Shown piece by piece: positions 36,401 to 51,400 of a DNA stretch of 64,000 nucleotides. The position numbers and the translations under genes were made by a program. Location: the NCBI GenBank assembly GCA_022747635.1, contig JAKTNV010000001.1, positions 41,768,072 through 41,832,071 of the forward strand, read 5' to 3'. Within the stretch, counting starts at the first letter, position 1. Every line of letters starts with the position of its first letter. This DNA comes from Hetaerina americana (lineage: Eukaryota; Arthropoda; Insecta; Odonata; Calopterygidae). The notes under the pieces are model-generated. The model worked only from the letters and a program-made list of their open reading frames with translations, searched no databases and was not told the origin of the DNA.

Positions 36401-39400
36401 CTTAGTCTATGTTTACTATACTTATCCCTACATTTTTATTCAATCTAATGGCCTCCCCTCATTGGCTCTTGACACTTATGCTGTGTATTACTTTATAACT
36501 ATTACTCCTGTAATCCCAACTATCTTTCCATCTCACCTTGCATAGCTTAAAATATCTACATGCATTTCCTCTTTCCATCTCTTACTTTACATTCTCTAAT
36601 TTGCCTGTCCTCAACATTTCCAAGTACCTATTCTAACTAATTTGGTCTTCTATCTTGCTGTCAGTTTTCTTCGGCAAAGGTTTCATGAGATGACGACCAT
36701 GGAAGCTACCGGGCACGACACACAGCCAATTGGGCTGAGTCCCATAGTTGCCAGGACTGATATTCACTATTCTGTCCATCATAAAACTCTTAGGAAAAAT
36801 AATTGAGGTGGTTTCTCATTGCCATCCTCGATAGTATTTTTAACAGCAGCACTGGCAGCTGCCTCACTGAGGAACAGATGCTGTGAGGACTACCTTTTGT
36901 CTGGTTCCTAACCTTTGACCTATCTGGTATCAGTGACCCTGCCCAGAGCAATTATCATTGCGCCTCCTCAAGGGGTCATCAGAATGCACAAGTCCTTCCA
37001 CTATGGCAAGGTTGTAGTCCATGGGAGGGGACACCAGGTACAGGGTAAAAATTTTTTTAATTAAATCTAATTCAGGATCTGTATTAGGATAATGGAGCAA
37101 TATCCTTGGTCTTTTTTGTTAAATTACAAACACTTGGTATATTACTGTACAAAGCACCCAAACATGCACCTCACTTTATGGAGGTTATTGAAGTAGCTAT
37201 TCCTAAATTCCTCAATTAAAAGCTTATGATGTAAGTCCACAGTAATTATTATTCACTATATGGAGAGTAGTTGTAAAAAGAAATGGTTATTATTAGAATG
37301 TTATCTAACACTTGTGAATTAAGTTATGCATATTTTAGGTCTTACTTAACAAATTGTGGTCAAATCAGTATCAAACTAAAGACTGATAAGTACTCATTGA
37401 TCAAATGTGTTAGCACCTAATTGTGAGATGCCATGAGGATCAATTTTAAATTCACTTGATTTTATTTCTTATTTTTATAAATGAACTCCAGGTTCATCCT
37501 CTTCCTAAAAGTAAAGTGGTGAGGACACTTCAACATTATGCTTTGGTGATCAATTTATGGAGGCTAATGATTCTACATGTCTTACTGTAACAAACTAGAG
37601 TTACTGCCACAAGAGCAATAACTTACCATTGAATGTAAATAAAACCCATTTTCTGAAGTTCTGTAATGAAGTCCATCCTCAAATTTTCAGCCCTCTTCTC
37701 AGAATAAATACTACTCAATCAATAAAACAGTCTAGTTCTACAAAATTTGTGGGACTTAGACTACACATAATGTGTAACACATATTATGTGACAGTCTTGA
37801 CTGGCATCCTTACAGAGTGGATATAATCCCTAAAATGGCAATGGGAACCTTCATGATTCATAACTACCTCTTTAGATATCCTAAAACTAGTATATATGCT
37901 CTACTAGGGAAACACATTAGCTGCAACTAAGGCCTTTTCCATGCAAAAGAGACCTTTGAAAGCTATGGCTCAAGTATCCATCAGAATTCCTGAAATGTGA
38001 CTTTTTTGAATTTAAAATAATACCACTACCATGCATAAATATTTTTATAACACATCACTTTTAAAAAATCCAGGTTTATTTTTGCCTAACTCATCAGTAC
38101 ATCGTCACTTCACTTGTGGAAGAAACAATATACATATTCAGGAGTCTTGGGCTATATTAAGGAAAGGGCCTCATCACTCTCCTTTCTTTATTTTTGACAA
38201 CTTGCCGATAAATATAAACAGCAAACCCACTGCAAATAGCTTTACAACTGAACTTAAGAAGCTACTATTAATCAAGTGCTATTATAGTGTGGTTGAGTTT
38301 ATGAGTGATAACTTGTAATCGTCAGCTACATTACATGTAAAGGTTTATATGTAGTGTTTCAGTGTATTTTTCTAAATTTTATTTGGAATTGACTGCTATA
38401 TTTAATTGAAAAGTGTATTTTCATGCACTGTTCTAATTGTATTTCCTTAATGTCTTTATGACCATGTTTCCATGGGCCTGGCTGAGAGAACAATATAATA
38501 AATAACATCGTTCACATTGAAACTTTCTGTAGGAAAGAATAAATCAAAATAGACTGTCAATTTGGTTTGTTCAATAATAAAAAAATACTAAGTAACATTC
38601 TACTTGTGATGTATTATAATTACCCGGGTTTTGCTGCATGAGCAGTAAAACCAGCAAGGTTGCTATATTAAATTTTGTGGAATATTATCAAGTTTTGTTA
38701 TTTCTTAAGATGAGATTCTGCAATGTAAACATGCCTACTGTCAATTTTTAATGTCAAGTTCATTTAAAAGGCTCTGTTTCAATTACGTTCATTGAAACAG
38801 CCATTAAATAAATGATTTTTTGGCAGCATTTTTGGATGGTAACAGCCTCATAGTTTGTAAGAAGACCTTTTAGTGAGCTACAATAAAAACTCATTATCGT
38901 GAAACTGATGGAATGGAAAAATAGACAATTCTTGAAAATGAATTTTACCAGAATGACTATTTATTTAAAAAATGAAATGAATATATTTTGTCTTCCACTT
39001 ACTATAATTAACAAATGTGTTCCTATATAATTTTAATTGTTATAAGTTGACATTCAGATGTGAAAAATATTTATTGGGAAGCATTAAATTGAAAGAAGTG
39101 GCTGAGATCAATCCTGCAGTTTATATTTCATCCTCGATGGCTTGATGATGTAAGTAAATGTTTTTGAGAAAAAGACCATGCGAAAGTATGCATGAGTGAG
39201 AGATTGAAGGTAATCTTTTTAAATTCCCGGTCGAGACTTTATTCATTGAATTTATGCCCTCATAAAATATTTGCATAAAAAATATTATAAATTTATATAA
39301 AAGTATACACATAAGTTCCATATATTCCGAGTACAGTTTAAACTGCATCATTGTGTTGTTTTATTAATACAATGTAAAGAAATTTATTGCTTCTTTTGGA

Positions 39401-42400
39401 TTACACATTATGTTCCTATAATAATGTGTCCGGCAGCAAACATTCAGGTGTCTTCTGTCAAGTTTTGAAAACCATCAGCATGAGCATATATGTACATATC
39501 TGCTTTTCTTGTGTAAAGACTCATACTGTTCTTATGTATTTCTCTGGTTATGGGCTCCTTAATAATGAGCCCTTTGAGATTTTAAGGAATTTATTTAGAG
39601 GAAAAAAGTATGTCTGTATTAAGCTCACCGGAATATTTTCTTGCCATGAACGTCAAGTACATATCCATCTTCTTTTTTAAAATTAATGTTTTCCCCATCC
39701 ACAATTACTTCAATAGTATTGTCATCCTGTGGTATTACTTCCACATAATGGCCCAAGTTATAGAATTTCAATGCCTAAAAAAGTAAAAACAAGAAAGTAT
39801 TAATGAAGTGTGCAGATAAACATTAATATGCAATGATATAAAATTAACAACTTGGAATCTTAACCTAGTTCAAAACATTACTCATTTTTAATACCATCAT
39901 GACATTTAAATGATTTTCAGTAGCTGTCTGCAATATCATCTGTTAGCCAAATTTCAGTTCCTATAATGATATCTGACTCTGTGCTATGAATGAGGCGGTG
40001 AAATACCGGTATCTTATTTTTTTAAACTTTGGCAGTTAACTACTACTACAGAAATTATAACCAAATAACATTATAACCAAACACTTGATTCCCAACTCTC
40101 TCTCTATCCGCGGACACCGGATTTGCAACACTACAGCCACTCGCAACAAATACTTCTGCAATCTACACCATACACTCCAGAAATGCGATTACCCAGAAAA
40201 GCTCCTACAAAATTAAATCCACCGCTCCACCTGACCACACACACCACATAAAAACAACCCCACATCTGACCCAGGACTCAACCTTTGTACCACCTATTTC
40301 TCTGTATCCCACAGACTTAAAACCTTTCTCAAAGAACTTTTTCCTATTTTACACTACAATGACGGGACCTCATCCTTACTACCCCAATGCCCCTCTCTTG
40401 CATTCAGATGACCCACCAATCTCAAAAACCTTCTGCGATCCACCACCCCCCCCCCCCCTTAGACAAATTTCCTCATATTTCCCCTACTTGCAACTACCCC
40501 CAATGTAAAACATGTCTACTTATCAGATCTGCTCCCCTCTCCACACACCCCCTCACCTCATTCCCATGCTCATTGCCTCTTTAAAAACATCTATCTTTTT
40601 TCAAGCAAACAATGCACTTCAATTAACATTGGGGAATGCATTCCAATCCATTTGAATGAACAATCACTGCTACTCCTGCAATTCTGCCTCACTCTCTTCT
40701 CTTCATATCCCTTCACAGGCAAAGTCTCACAACCTTTCATTCGATCATTATTTCTCCCTTACCATCCTAGATTCCCTACCCGATTCAGCCACCAACTGCC
40801 ACCACCAGGGGAGAACATGAGAATCCACATATATACTAGCTTTCTGATGTTTTAAAATTCCCACCCTTAGCCGCCATCTTTAATTCCCCTCCCAGCATTC
40901 CCTGCGCCTTCTCCCCTATTTCCCCCCCCAGACTCAGATGTTTCTCTCAGAGAATTAACAGTCTTACTTGAAGAATGCCTCAGAGAATGCTGAAAGCTCG
41001 AACAATCTGCAATGTTAGTGTCCTCTATGTGATATGTGTTACCTGTTTTATTGTGTGTTCTATTTTGCCATTGTATGAAGACAGAAAGAAGCACAGAATG
41101 AGGCACATAATCAAATCCCTTCTTGTAGCCTATCCAAATGAGAGAGAAAATGTATTGATGTTTGTATAGTTGCATTATTATTGCACTATCAGTGAATGAT
41201 AGTTCTTGGTAGTAGACAAGCTAGTGAAAGAAGGAGCTAGCTGAGAACTGATTGGACCAGAGACAGTGGTACCCCATAAGCTTTCAACTGGGATGTCAGA
41301 GATCAAAGCATGGACCTCAGCACTACACTAAGTTTTGTAACATTTCACAAGGCAAGACAAAATCCATATTCCTGGGTTTATGTCAAGCTATGCCAAAAAG
41401 CTCCTATTCATCAACATAAGCCAAGTATGAACGATGGTGACAATATTAATCAGCCAATATTAAGTGATAAGGCACCTACGCCCCCTGGGGATTGAGGATT
41501 CTCTCAGATGCAGATGGTGTGAGAGAAGGAATGAAACATCTTATATTTTGGTGGATGCCTGGACACATTATTGCTGCCTAGAATCTCTTTCATGGCTTCA
41601 GAAAAAAATGACTTATAAAGAAATCCAGAGTTGCAAGGAACTATTAGATAGATATCAATTTGGTGGATGACCTTTGTGAGGGGGGCCCTAAGGCATTTAG
41701 GCATATTTGTTCACTGTGCTAATCACCTTGGTGCCTATGGTCTCACTGAAGGTCAGTTAATCCTGTATGGGTAAGTCCCTATCATCCCCAGACTCCAAGG
41801 ATGAAGTTGTCCAATGACTCAATATCTTAGGAGATGTGGCAGAAGCCAATATTCTGTGTAGGATTTGGTGTTATCTCAATGCATGATTCTAATTAAGTGT
41901 TAATGGGTTTTCTACCAGGTCAGGATTTCAGTTGCCAATCTTTTGAAGGTTAAACTTAGCCTTCTTATGGAATTTGCTTTGAACTACATTGGTAAACAAG
42001 CCCTCAAAATTTGTAAACCTATGACAATCTATTTTTGAACAATTATAAAACCTTTCTTCGGTTGCAATTTGAAGAGAGAACGATCAAATTATTTTATAAG
42101 ATAGATAAATGCTATACCTGATAAGTCTATTTTTACATTACCAAAAGTTTTGTCCCATCAATTTTTCTAACCAAGCCAGCAAATAACGAAGATGATGTGC
42201 GGCAATGACCGAAAGCCAGAGTATAGCAAGATGACATTTCATGAGGAAGGTAGCTTAAGCCCAATGATGTGATGGAATTAGTTGTTAGCACGCATGTACC
42301 TGCAAGATAAATCACAGGAAAACAATCAGAATCTATCTATTGCAAACATATCATTTAGCAAGTGATATTGTAAGAACATGTGGAAAGAGGAAGAATTATG

Positions 42401-45400
42401 TGAGTGAGTCATTTTGGATCTAAAATTACTACTCTCACATCCTGATAATCATTACAAAAATATACAAAAAGGATCTTCTGTGGCATGCTGACATATCAAA
42501 ATTTTATTACACATGAATAGAACTTTTTTATTAGCTATATAATGTGCTACATTCATGTAAAATTTTTCAAGCTATATCAACTCTGCCAACATGAATTTCT
42601 AAAAGGGCTTCAATCATGAAATTGTGGAAATGTGGCCACAAGAAGTTAAACAAATTAGGGATGGTATACTGACTTTTGGAGTTAGTGGATAAGTGGATGC
42701 TAATTGATGCAATGGATATATTAATAACAAAATCTGTAACTCTTTTATCCATAGTGGTTCACACTTTGTGATTGAGAAATTTATTGATATTATAGCAAAA
42801 TATTCAATAAATTCATATTTCAGCGAACAATAAATCTAATAATTTAATGAGGGCATTTTTGAAAATCCAAGACATTTTTCACCCCAGGTGACATAGATCT
42901 GGATATCCCATTGTGTATGTTTTTCTCCTGTTAATGAGTGTTAATACAAATAGGTTCATGAATATATTTGAAAGTGAACAAATCATTTATATTTGTAAAT
43001 AATGGATAGTTATTATTTTAACATTGACCAAATTAAATTATCAAATTTCATACTGACAATGAAATTTACTATGGACTACAAAAACATATAAAAAAGTAAA
43101 AATATTTAAAAATAATTTCCAATAATTGTCAATTTGACTAACTTTAACTGGAATAAGCTCAGATACCAATACATAAATTAACAAAACAAGCTTGAAAACA
43201 TTCACATTGGCTTGAGCTGTTGCATAATAGACAAAAAAGGTCATGAATCTTGTTATAAAATTAGAAATTTTCTCAGTAAAATAGCTAAACTTCAATTAAA
43301 AAATTTCAAAAAGCACACCCAATTATTTTTCCCTTTGGCCACATACTTCTTAAAAACAGTATAAAATTACCAAACTCATCAGTTGTGCTCAGGCAATAGA
43401 AAATAGGAATTATTTCAATCCTAAATATTTAATAAGTTCATTTGAGATTAGTATGCAACAAAATAAGGAGATTCAACGATATTTTTCTATAATTACAACC
43501 ACCTTTTGGAAATCTGGTGGAAAAGTATGAAATATCAAAATTGAACTAACATACTTTCCATAAATTCTTCCTCTTCGGGATTTGATGATCTTATGACTCG
43601 GGAATGAAATGGTGATGCCATGTTGGCATTGTAAACTGATCTTTCACGTTCTTGGTCCTCAATTATGTCAACCAAGAAGATTCTGGAAAATTTAGACAGC
43701 AAAGAGGCAATTATTAGTTAAGGTTTGACTCATAGATATGCTGAATTAGAATGGTGGTAAACATAGTAGTAAGTATAACATCTCACACTGAAAATACCAT
43801 CAACAATCTTAACCAGTCAAACATTGTGTAACCCTAATTAAATATTTGCCGGGTGACCTAGTTTTCTTACCTCATATCAAATCATCTCTCAAGTGGAAAG
43901 AGTGAAATTTTCGATCAAATGGTATTTTGTTAATTAATGTTAAGTAAAACTTGATTGACATATATTACATATATTTTTTATTGGTAGTCTAACATTTAGC
44001 ATAGGTTTTGGACATACACAGGGTGAACATTGCTTTATTTCTTAACATCATCTAAGAAGGCACACCCTGACACCCTTAAGTACATTAAACTTTTCTTCAA
44101 TTCCACATACATTCTACCTTCATTCCATCCAGCGAACATGCATACTTTTCCTTCCTGTACTTCACCTGCCTAACACTCTTCCTTCTATCACAGTCTTCAA
44201 AATTTTATCTCCAATTAAAATGCATTAAATCCATCTTTCCTGTCATCTTTGGATTTCTACCAACAATCCTCTCTACTCTCCCACCATGTCTAGCCCTTCT
44301 ATTGTTTTCTTTTCTGGTCGTTTAATTTTCTTCATTCTTCTCCACACCCACAGCTCAAAAAACTAAACTCTATGCTTATCCCCTTTGCCTAATAATCAAG
44401 TGGTCTAGCCATATAAAACTATGATCTGCATTTAAGTTTTCCCCATCCTTTTCTTCATTTCTTTAGTCAAGGTGCCTGTCATCAATTCATGCCTCTTAAT
44501 GAAAGCTTCTTTATCAAACTAACTCTTCTTTTGATATACTGACTAATAACATTTCCCACCTTCTAACACACTTCTAAAATAATTGAACTGTTCTAGTTTA
44601 TGTCTTCTAACTTTAATGCTTGAACATAAACTAAATAGATAGAACAGACAAACAAAAATAGGTAGAACAGTTCATCTCGATAGAAAGTGTTTTCGAAAAA
44701 CACGAGCAAAATAGTTAGGACAATTAAAGAAGAATTAAGTTACGTGATAAAGCTTTTACACAGAAAAGGGGATAGATCATTAACACCTTAAATAATAGTA
44801 TAAGGAGAAGGCTAGAGAAAATAATATGGATCATATTTTTATATGGCTTGGAAACTTGATTGTTAGGCAAGAGGGTAAGCAGAGATTGAGTTAGGCTTTT
44901 CGGTTATTGGTGAGGAGTAGAATGAAGAAAATAAAATGGATGTGTAGGAAAACAAAGGATGAGGTTCAAGGTAGACGAACAAAGAAGATTGTTCGGCGAA
45001 ATTTGAAGGCAGGGAAAGTGAAGGCAAAAGATACTAAGGTGTTAAAAATAGTACTAGAGGAGAAATGCGGAAAAAGCAAGGCAGATTAGAATGTAATAGT
45101 AGTTCAAAATCCCTGAATTTTCAACCCATAAAAATTTTAAGCATTATATTTCATATAAAAGACTAATACACTAAGGCATAGATCCTATAAGATGAGTAAG
45201 AAGGTATGATACCAGACAGGTCCAGAAATGTAATCTGTACTAGGTAATAAACACGTTTAATTGTGAATTATTAAAAATGTCAACTTGTAAGTATATTTAG
45301 TTATACTGCCCAAATTTGTCAATCAGTGAATGACAACATCTAATAGACAAATTTATTAAAAACCTCACGTAATTGCTACATAGGTTACAAATCCTTCAAA

Positions 45401-48400
45401 TTTGACTCACCCATCTGGAGCAAATTCAAAAACAAATCCTTCACCATCCTTGATAACTGGGAATTCTTCTATCGAATAGCTTGAGTTCACAATGTATATG
45501 CCCCAGGGGTCTGTACCTTCCAGCACATATAGTGCATACATGGATTTCGAGGCTAGGTCTTTGATGACATGTGATGCCTGTGAAACATTTGAAAAATGAA
45601 AAACAATTCATTCAAAACTAAAATATTAAATGAGTGTGCACTTACCCATAAATATTAAATTAATCATAAAAGGTACAAATCAGATTACATCTACTCATTA
45701 CCTTTGATGGAAATAGGTTGGAATCTTCCTGGTATAGCTAAGATATCAGAAACAAAATTTAGTAAAATAAAAAGGGGGAAGGCCATCAAGGAGAGGTGCC
45801 GTCAAGAAAATTAGCCGCACTTTTGAACATATGATTCAGGGAGTTTACTTTATTTCTACCCAAATTTGGAGTTAAAAATTCATTGGGCATTTGCAAAAAA
45901 TTATTGTCAATAACCCCTCCACCTTCCAATTGCAGACTAGTGTCCATTGATGTGTCCAACTTCACAAAAGTCCCAGTTTACGAAGCTATCAGGATAGCGG
46001 AACAGGAATGAAAGAGTGCAGAAGCAGAACCGCTCTTCCTCAGTGATTTTGAAACTTATGAGAGTGTGTGTGGAGGAGAATTATTTCCAATTCAACGGGG
46101 GCTACAATCGGCAAATGGAAGGATTGTAATTTTCTTCTACATGCCTCACGATACATTTTATCAACCATAAGGATACTTTAATGTTTATAAATTGTAATGT
46201 AATGAAGTAAATTTCACATTTCAACAAGAGTCAGTAGTTAGAAATGGAATGTAATATTTTTAATGAATATTAAACATCATAAGCATTCACTATTTATCAC
46301 TATTGATAAAAGTTTGAAAAAATATAAATAGTGGCAATAAATTGTCGCAAAACAACAAATGTATGTACAATTGATATTATTTAAATCTTATTCTTTTCTT
46401 TAGCAAAAAATTTTTATTTACATCAGATAATAATCAAGGGAATAAACAGATAATATTTTGCAACATTTTATGATGCAAAACTTTTATTCATCAAATATAT
46501 TGGATGTTATGCTAAAATCTCAAGCACCTCCTTGCAAAAATCCTTTTTTTTATCTCTTGTTTGAGATGAGGCAAATACTCATAATCATTTCTTTCATCTG
46601 ATCCCTGTATCCAAGTAAAACCTCCCACTCCTTTCTTGGAATTACCTCGCCAGAGAATTCAAATTTCCTCAACGTAGTGGAGTCCATAGCAGCTTTAATA
46701 CATGCTGGTGTATATGGAGATAGATGCGAACTTTCTGGACTCCAATTTGCTAAACTCATATTGAATGCACATTCTTCATAAAATAGTTGGCTTCTATCTG
46801 GAACTGGAATGGCTCTTCCTGTAAGCTTGAAAGAAAGAAATCATAGTTAAATGCTATCAGTTATTGACTTCATTATTAATAGAAATGTGAGAAATTAGGA
46901 GAATTTGGGTGGTCACAAGATCAAGTGACATACTTCACCAGTTAAATAAAATACTAACTTTCATGTACCTGATGTCAAAAGATCAGAAAGAGCTTTCATT
47001 ACGCTACCCTTAAATCTAAAGCTCTAATCAACCCTGCATTGCTGAGCAGGCCATAAATAAGAGGGTGACATACACATTCACCCTTGTAATGGCTTCAACA
47101 ATGGAAGTGAATAAGTTTGCTTACATTTATAAAACCAAGATATCTGCACTTGTTTTGACAGTGGCATTTTTTATTAATTATTTCTGGAAATTGAAAGAAC
47201 TTAAACTTGTTCTGTGTCCTATGAGAGCGATCATATTTTTTTGGGTTTCTTCTGGTCTGACTTTCATTAACAAAAGAGTTAAAATTTACCTTGACAGTAA
47301 TTCCTCTTTTGGGGCACTTATTATTAGTTACCACCCCAAAGACCAAATTTAAGGCCCCAGTAACTTCCTCATCCATGGGATCTCTTTGCTTGAGAGGGTC
47401 TATAGGAGGATCAGGATAGTGAAGTTCAGCATCTAAACACATCTGTGAAGATGAATAATCATTATAATAGGTTCAATGAAATGAGAAATATATTGCATCT
47501 TGCTAAATAGCTGAAGTAGCGAAATAGATTACTACATTTCCAATTATTTCCAGCAGGAAGACAACATAGATTAAAATAGGAATATATTTTCAAACTTTGA
47601 TTATTCAGCCAGTTTTCAAAAGTATTTAATTACAATGCACAAGAATGTTAATTGATTACATAAACTGGGCAAAAAACTACAGGGATCTATGTAGCTACTT
47701 TTACATATTTTTAAGCCCCTTAGTAAATGAATTATAAATCATGATGCATAGAACAGAAATTTTTGACATACTCTTAAGTGAAAAAAATGCAAAAAAACTT
47801 GAACAAAAAATACAGTAAATGCTTCCATTTTTTTCTTAAACAGTAAAATTTATCTAATAGGTTAGTATAACTTTCAAATAATTTACAATAGGTACACAAA
47901 GTTACAATATCTACTCAAATGCACATAGAAAGCCATCTCAATTATCAACCCAAAAGTTGGCTTGGAAGTTAAGAGCATAGCTTATCTAGTACTAAGCTCA
48001 ACAGTGTGTGTAATTCACACATCAGGGTATGGGGGCAGTTTCTTTCCCTGTGCCGCCCATGGTTTCCCAGGGAAAACTCGTACTCATAAAATCACAAAGC
48101 TAGGGTGAATTTGAGGGTGCTCAAAGGCATGCCCAGGGATTGAATCTGGACCCTCTGATCAGTAGTCCAAGACTCTACCTCCTGGACTACTATGTTCTCT
48201 CATCTCTCATATAGAATACAAGTATATTGAAGTACTTTATATTTGAATTGTTAACTTTTCCCGGTAGTATTCATAGTTAAATTTATGGTGTTGTTCAATA
48301 TCATGTATTGCAATGAGAATGTTGTAGATGTGGTAATGGAATACTAGCGTTAGATAATGGTTATCAATTTAATAAATTGTATTAATAATAATATGTTTTA

Positions 48401-51400
48401 GTTTTACTTCAGGCTTTCAATATTATATAAATACTAACGAAGATAATATTTAAACAAAACATCAAATTAGTCATATAAAAAGGAAAAAAACACAAAAGTA
48501 GGAAATTCCTATCCTATAGTATTATAAAAAATTGCTTCTGGAAAGACAGATTAAAAATCATTAAAATCATAAAAAATTGACAAAACAGATTAAATGTAAG
48601 ACAAAACAAACCTAAAATATTTGCTTACAAATTATTAAACGATAGCAATTAAATTGATATCAAGTCATTATAAAAATTACTGTATTATAGGAAAACTAGA
48701 ATGACGAAATAAGGTTTTATTTTGCAGCTGACATTTTTAAACTTTGGATGAGCTATTAAAATCAATTTAAAGGATAGACAATGTTATAAGAATAATAAAA
48801 CTAAATATACCTAGCTGGTGTTGTGTGTCCCTGCTTTCTTTAATGCATTAAACCATGAGACTGGACAAGTTTAAGTCTATGGACAAATATATCAGTGAGG
48901 TAATTACATTGGTTCAAAGGTTTGAAAGGATTGGTGAACAAAAAAAATTGTTGCAGGTATGCTTCTTCAAGGTTCACCAAAATTTTATGACAACTTGGCC
49001 ATGGCAATTACTATTAGTCAAAAAGTTCTAGACTGGGATCACATTAAAGCCACTAGTTGAGAGCTACCAGAAGAAAATAAGGTTTAAGTGATAGGGACTG
49101 GGGGCAGGGCAGGTTTTGCTCTCTAAACAAAAAGGGTAAATGGTCAATAATACAAGTTAGACAATTCTTGTGTTGAAAATATGGAAATGCTGGAATGAAT
49201 CAGAAAGAGAAGAGAATTGAGATCCAAGGAGTAAAGAAGAAAGGGTTTGAAAAGTCAAAACAACATGTTTGTCATCAAAATTCTGATCTGATAGTTCATA
49301 GACTCATGCATACATCTACATCACCTCAAGCAAGTCCATGAAATAATTTTTGTCCTCACACTAACAGACATAGGTAAATTACTGAAACCCCCTAACCTGA
49401 TGAGTGCAGAATGATTTTTAGGCACTGAGACTTGGTGGAATGACTCTCGTTGACTGAAAAAAGTTGGTTAATTTCCTATACTTTTGAAAATGATGCGATA
49501 ATGTTAAAACTGGATAAGAATTTCAATAAATAAGTGAGGAAAATTACTAAATGTTTTTCAATCCACCTGATATGTGCCTTCCACATGAATACTGTGCCTG
49601 TTTTTTTATGATATTCATTCATGAGTAGGTACTGTAGCCTGGACATTAATTTAATGTAATGAGTTAAGATTATAATTGACTGACTTTTTGATAAAAACTT
49701 GAATGCACACCTTCATTCTGTCACTGTAGTTTTCACTTTCTCCACATTTAATTTTAATGAAGTAATCCAAGCCATCTCTAAACATTTGGTAGTTGAATGA
49801 GAAGTCATAGGCTTGCACCAACTCTCCTGATGTTGTTTCTCTTGCTATTGATCCCTTAAGATGATACTTTTCTGGAAATGAGTATTCAGAAGTTATCCTT
49901 TCTTTTTCTTTGTTTCTAGAATCATCAGGAATCATCTGAGTACTGATTACCACCTAGTTAAATCATTAAAAAATAATATTAAACAAATGATTACACGATG
50001 AACAATGCAAAAATCAATATTTTAAGAAGTAGCCTCACCCCTTTTGTTTTTGCCCCGGAAGTAGCCTTGACTACAAATCCACATCTTCCAGGTATGGGAA
50101 AATACATGAGGTAGTTATACATTCTTAATGGAAATATAATATTTATGCCATAATCGGAAGACCTATTGTGAAAAAGTTTATTAATTATTATATCAAACCA
50201 ATGCTGGCAAAGTGTAATTTGATAGATACAGTGAAACTACGAATCATATTACCCAAATTCACATTATTATAGAGTATTTATGCTCTATACTGGTCTCCAT
50301 ACAAATAATGTAGTATGAACCTCAAATATACCTACTACGTTTCAGCACCTTGATATTATGAAAAATCTCACTGGTACATAGTGATGATGAGCCTATTTTT
50401 ATCATGTTCTTTCACATGTTGCATTCAGGACTGTGAAGTTTAAAAGTTTACATTCTAAATAATATTAAAATTATGTTTATCTAATAAATAGACTATTAAG
50501 GTTTATGCTTATTGATTTTTTAAATGTTCACTGGTGAGGTTAACAGGTGGCAAGGTGATAGTGAATGATTTTTTACTTCCCTAGCAGATATGGCTTTCCT
50601 ATAAATCACCATATAAAACCTATGCTTTGATTAAACTTGGTTGGTTTTCCCATTTCCCAGAAGTTAAATACAGATCCCTTGTCATGGCTGACCATATTTT
50701 GGTACACACAAGGGAAATAATCCAAAAGAATATTTTTGCTGACTTTTTCTCCAGTTTTTACATAATCCTCTATCCTACGAGTGACACAAACATCCATTTC
50801 AGTATTATTACTTTAACTTCTGGAACTGTATCCATGATGTAGTCAAGAAACTCAAAGCCGATATCTGGGTAAATGGCCAGGGCTAGATAGAATTCCATAG
50901 TTTGTTTTGAAATACTGTATAAACATCCTTGCTGAACTTGGATCTAGTGCTTTTCCAGTGTATCAGCTAAACAAAGTTTGCTCCATTCTTCCAGTGGATC
51001 AGGGACTGCATGTTGGCTGATATTTCACAGCTTGACTGAAGCATCATCCTCAGGGCAGATGAGAGATCATCTCATCTGCACTGAGGACGATGTTTAAGTC
51101 GAGCTTCAAGAACTCAGCCAACATGCAACCCCTGACCTGGTGAAAGACCAAGAAACTTCATCAAACATTAAAGCACATTTTTTCAATGACATTGTAATTG
51201 TTATTCTGTTTGATTCTACTTCTAAATGTGTCACTTGTGTTTGTAATATTGAGGGGACTGTTTTAATAAAGATTATGACAGCAAATCACTATTTAACTTT
51301 ACTTGTTCTCAAATGTAATGTTAATAAATTTGACGAAATGTTCATTGAATATGAATTGAACCAAGTAAAACAAGTATTTTAAAATTCATATCAAATAGCA

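Noticed and set aside
40446..40459. Poly-C run as a functional element
   Set aside because: Lies in decayed Penelope-like coding sequence and looks like a simple slippage tract.
50606..50797. 63-codon minus-strand frame in an intron of the lipid-transfer gene
   Set aside because: No splice sites in phase; exons 4 and 5 join directly without it.
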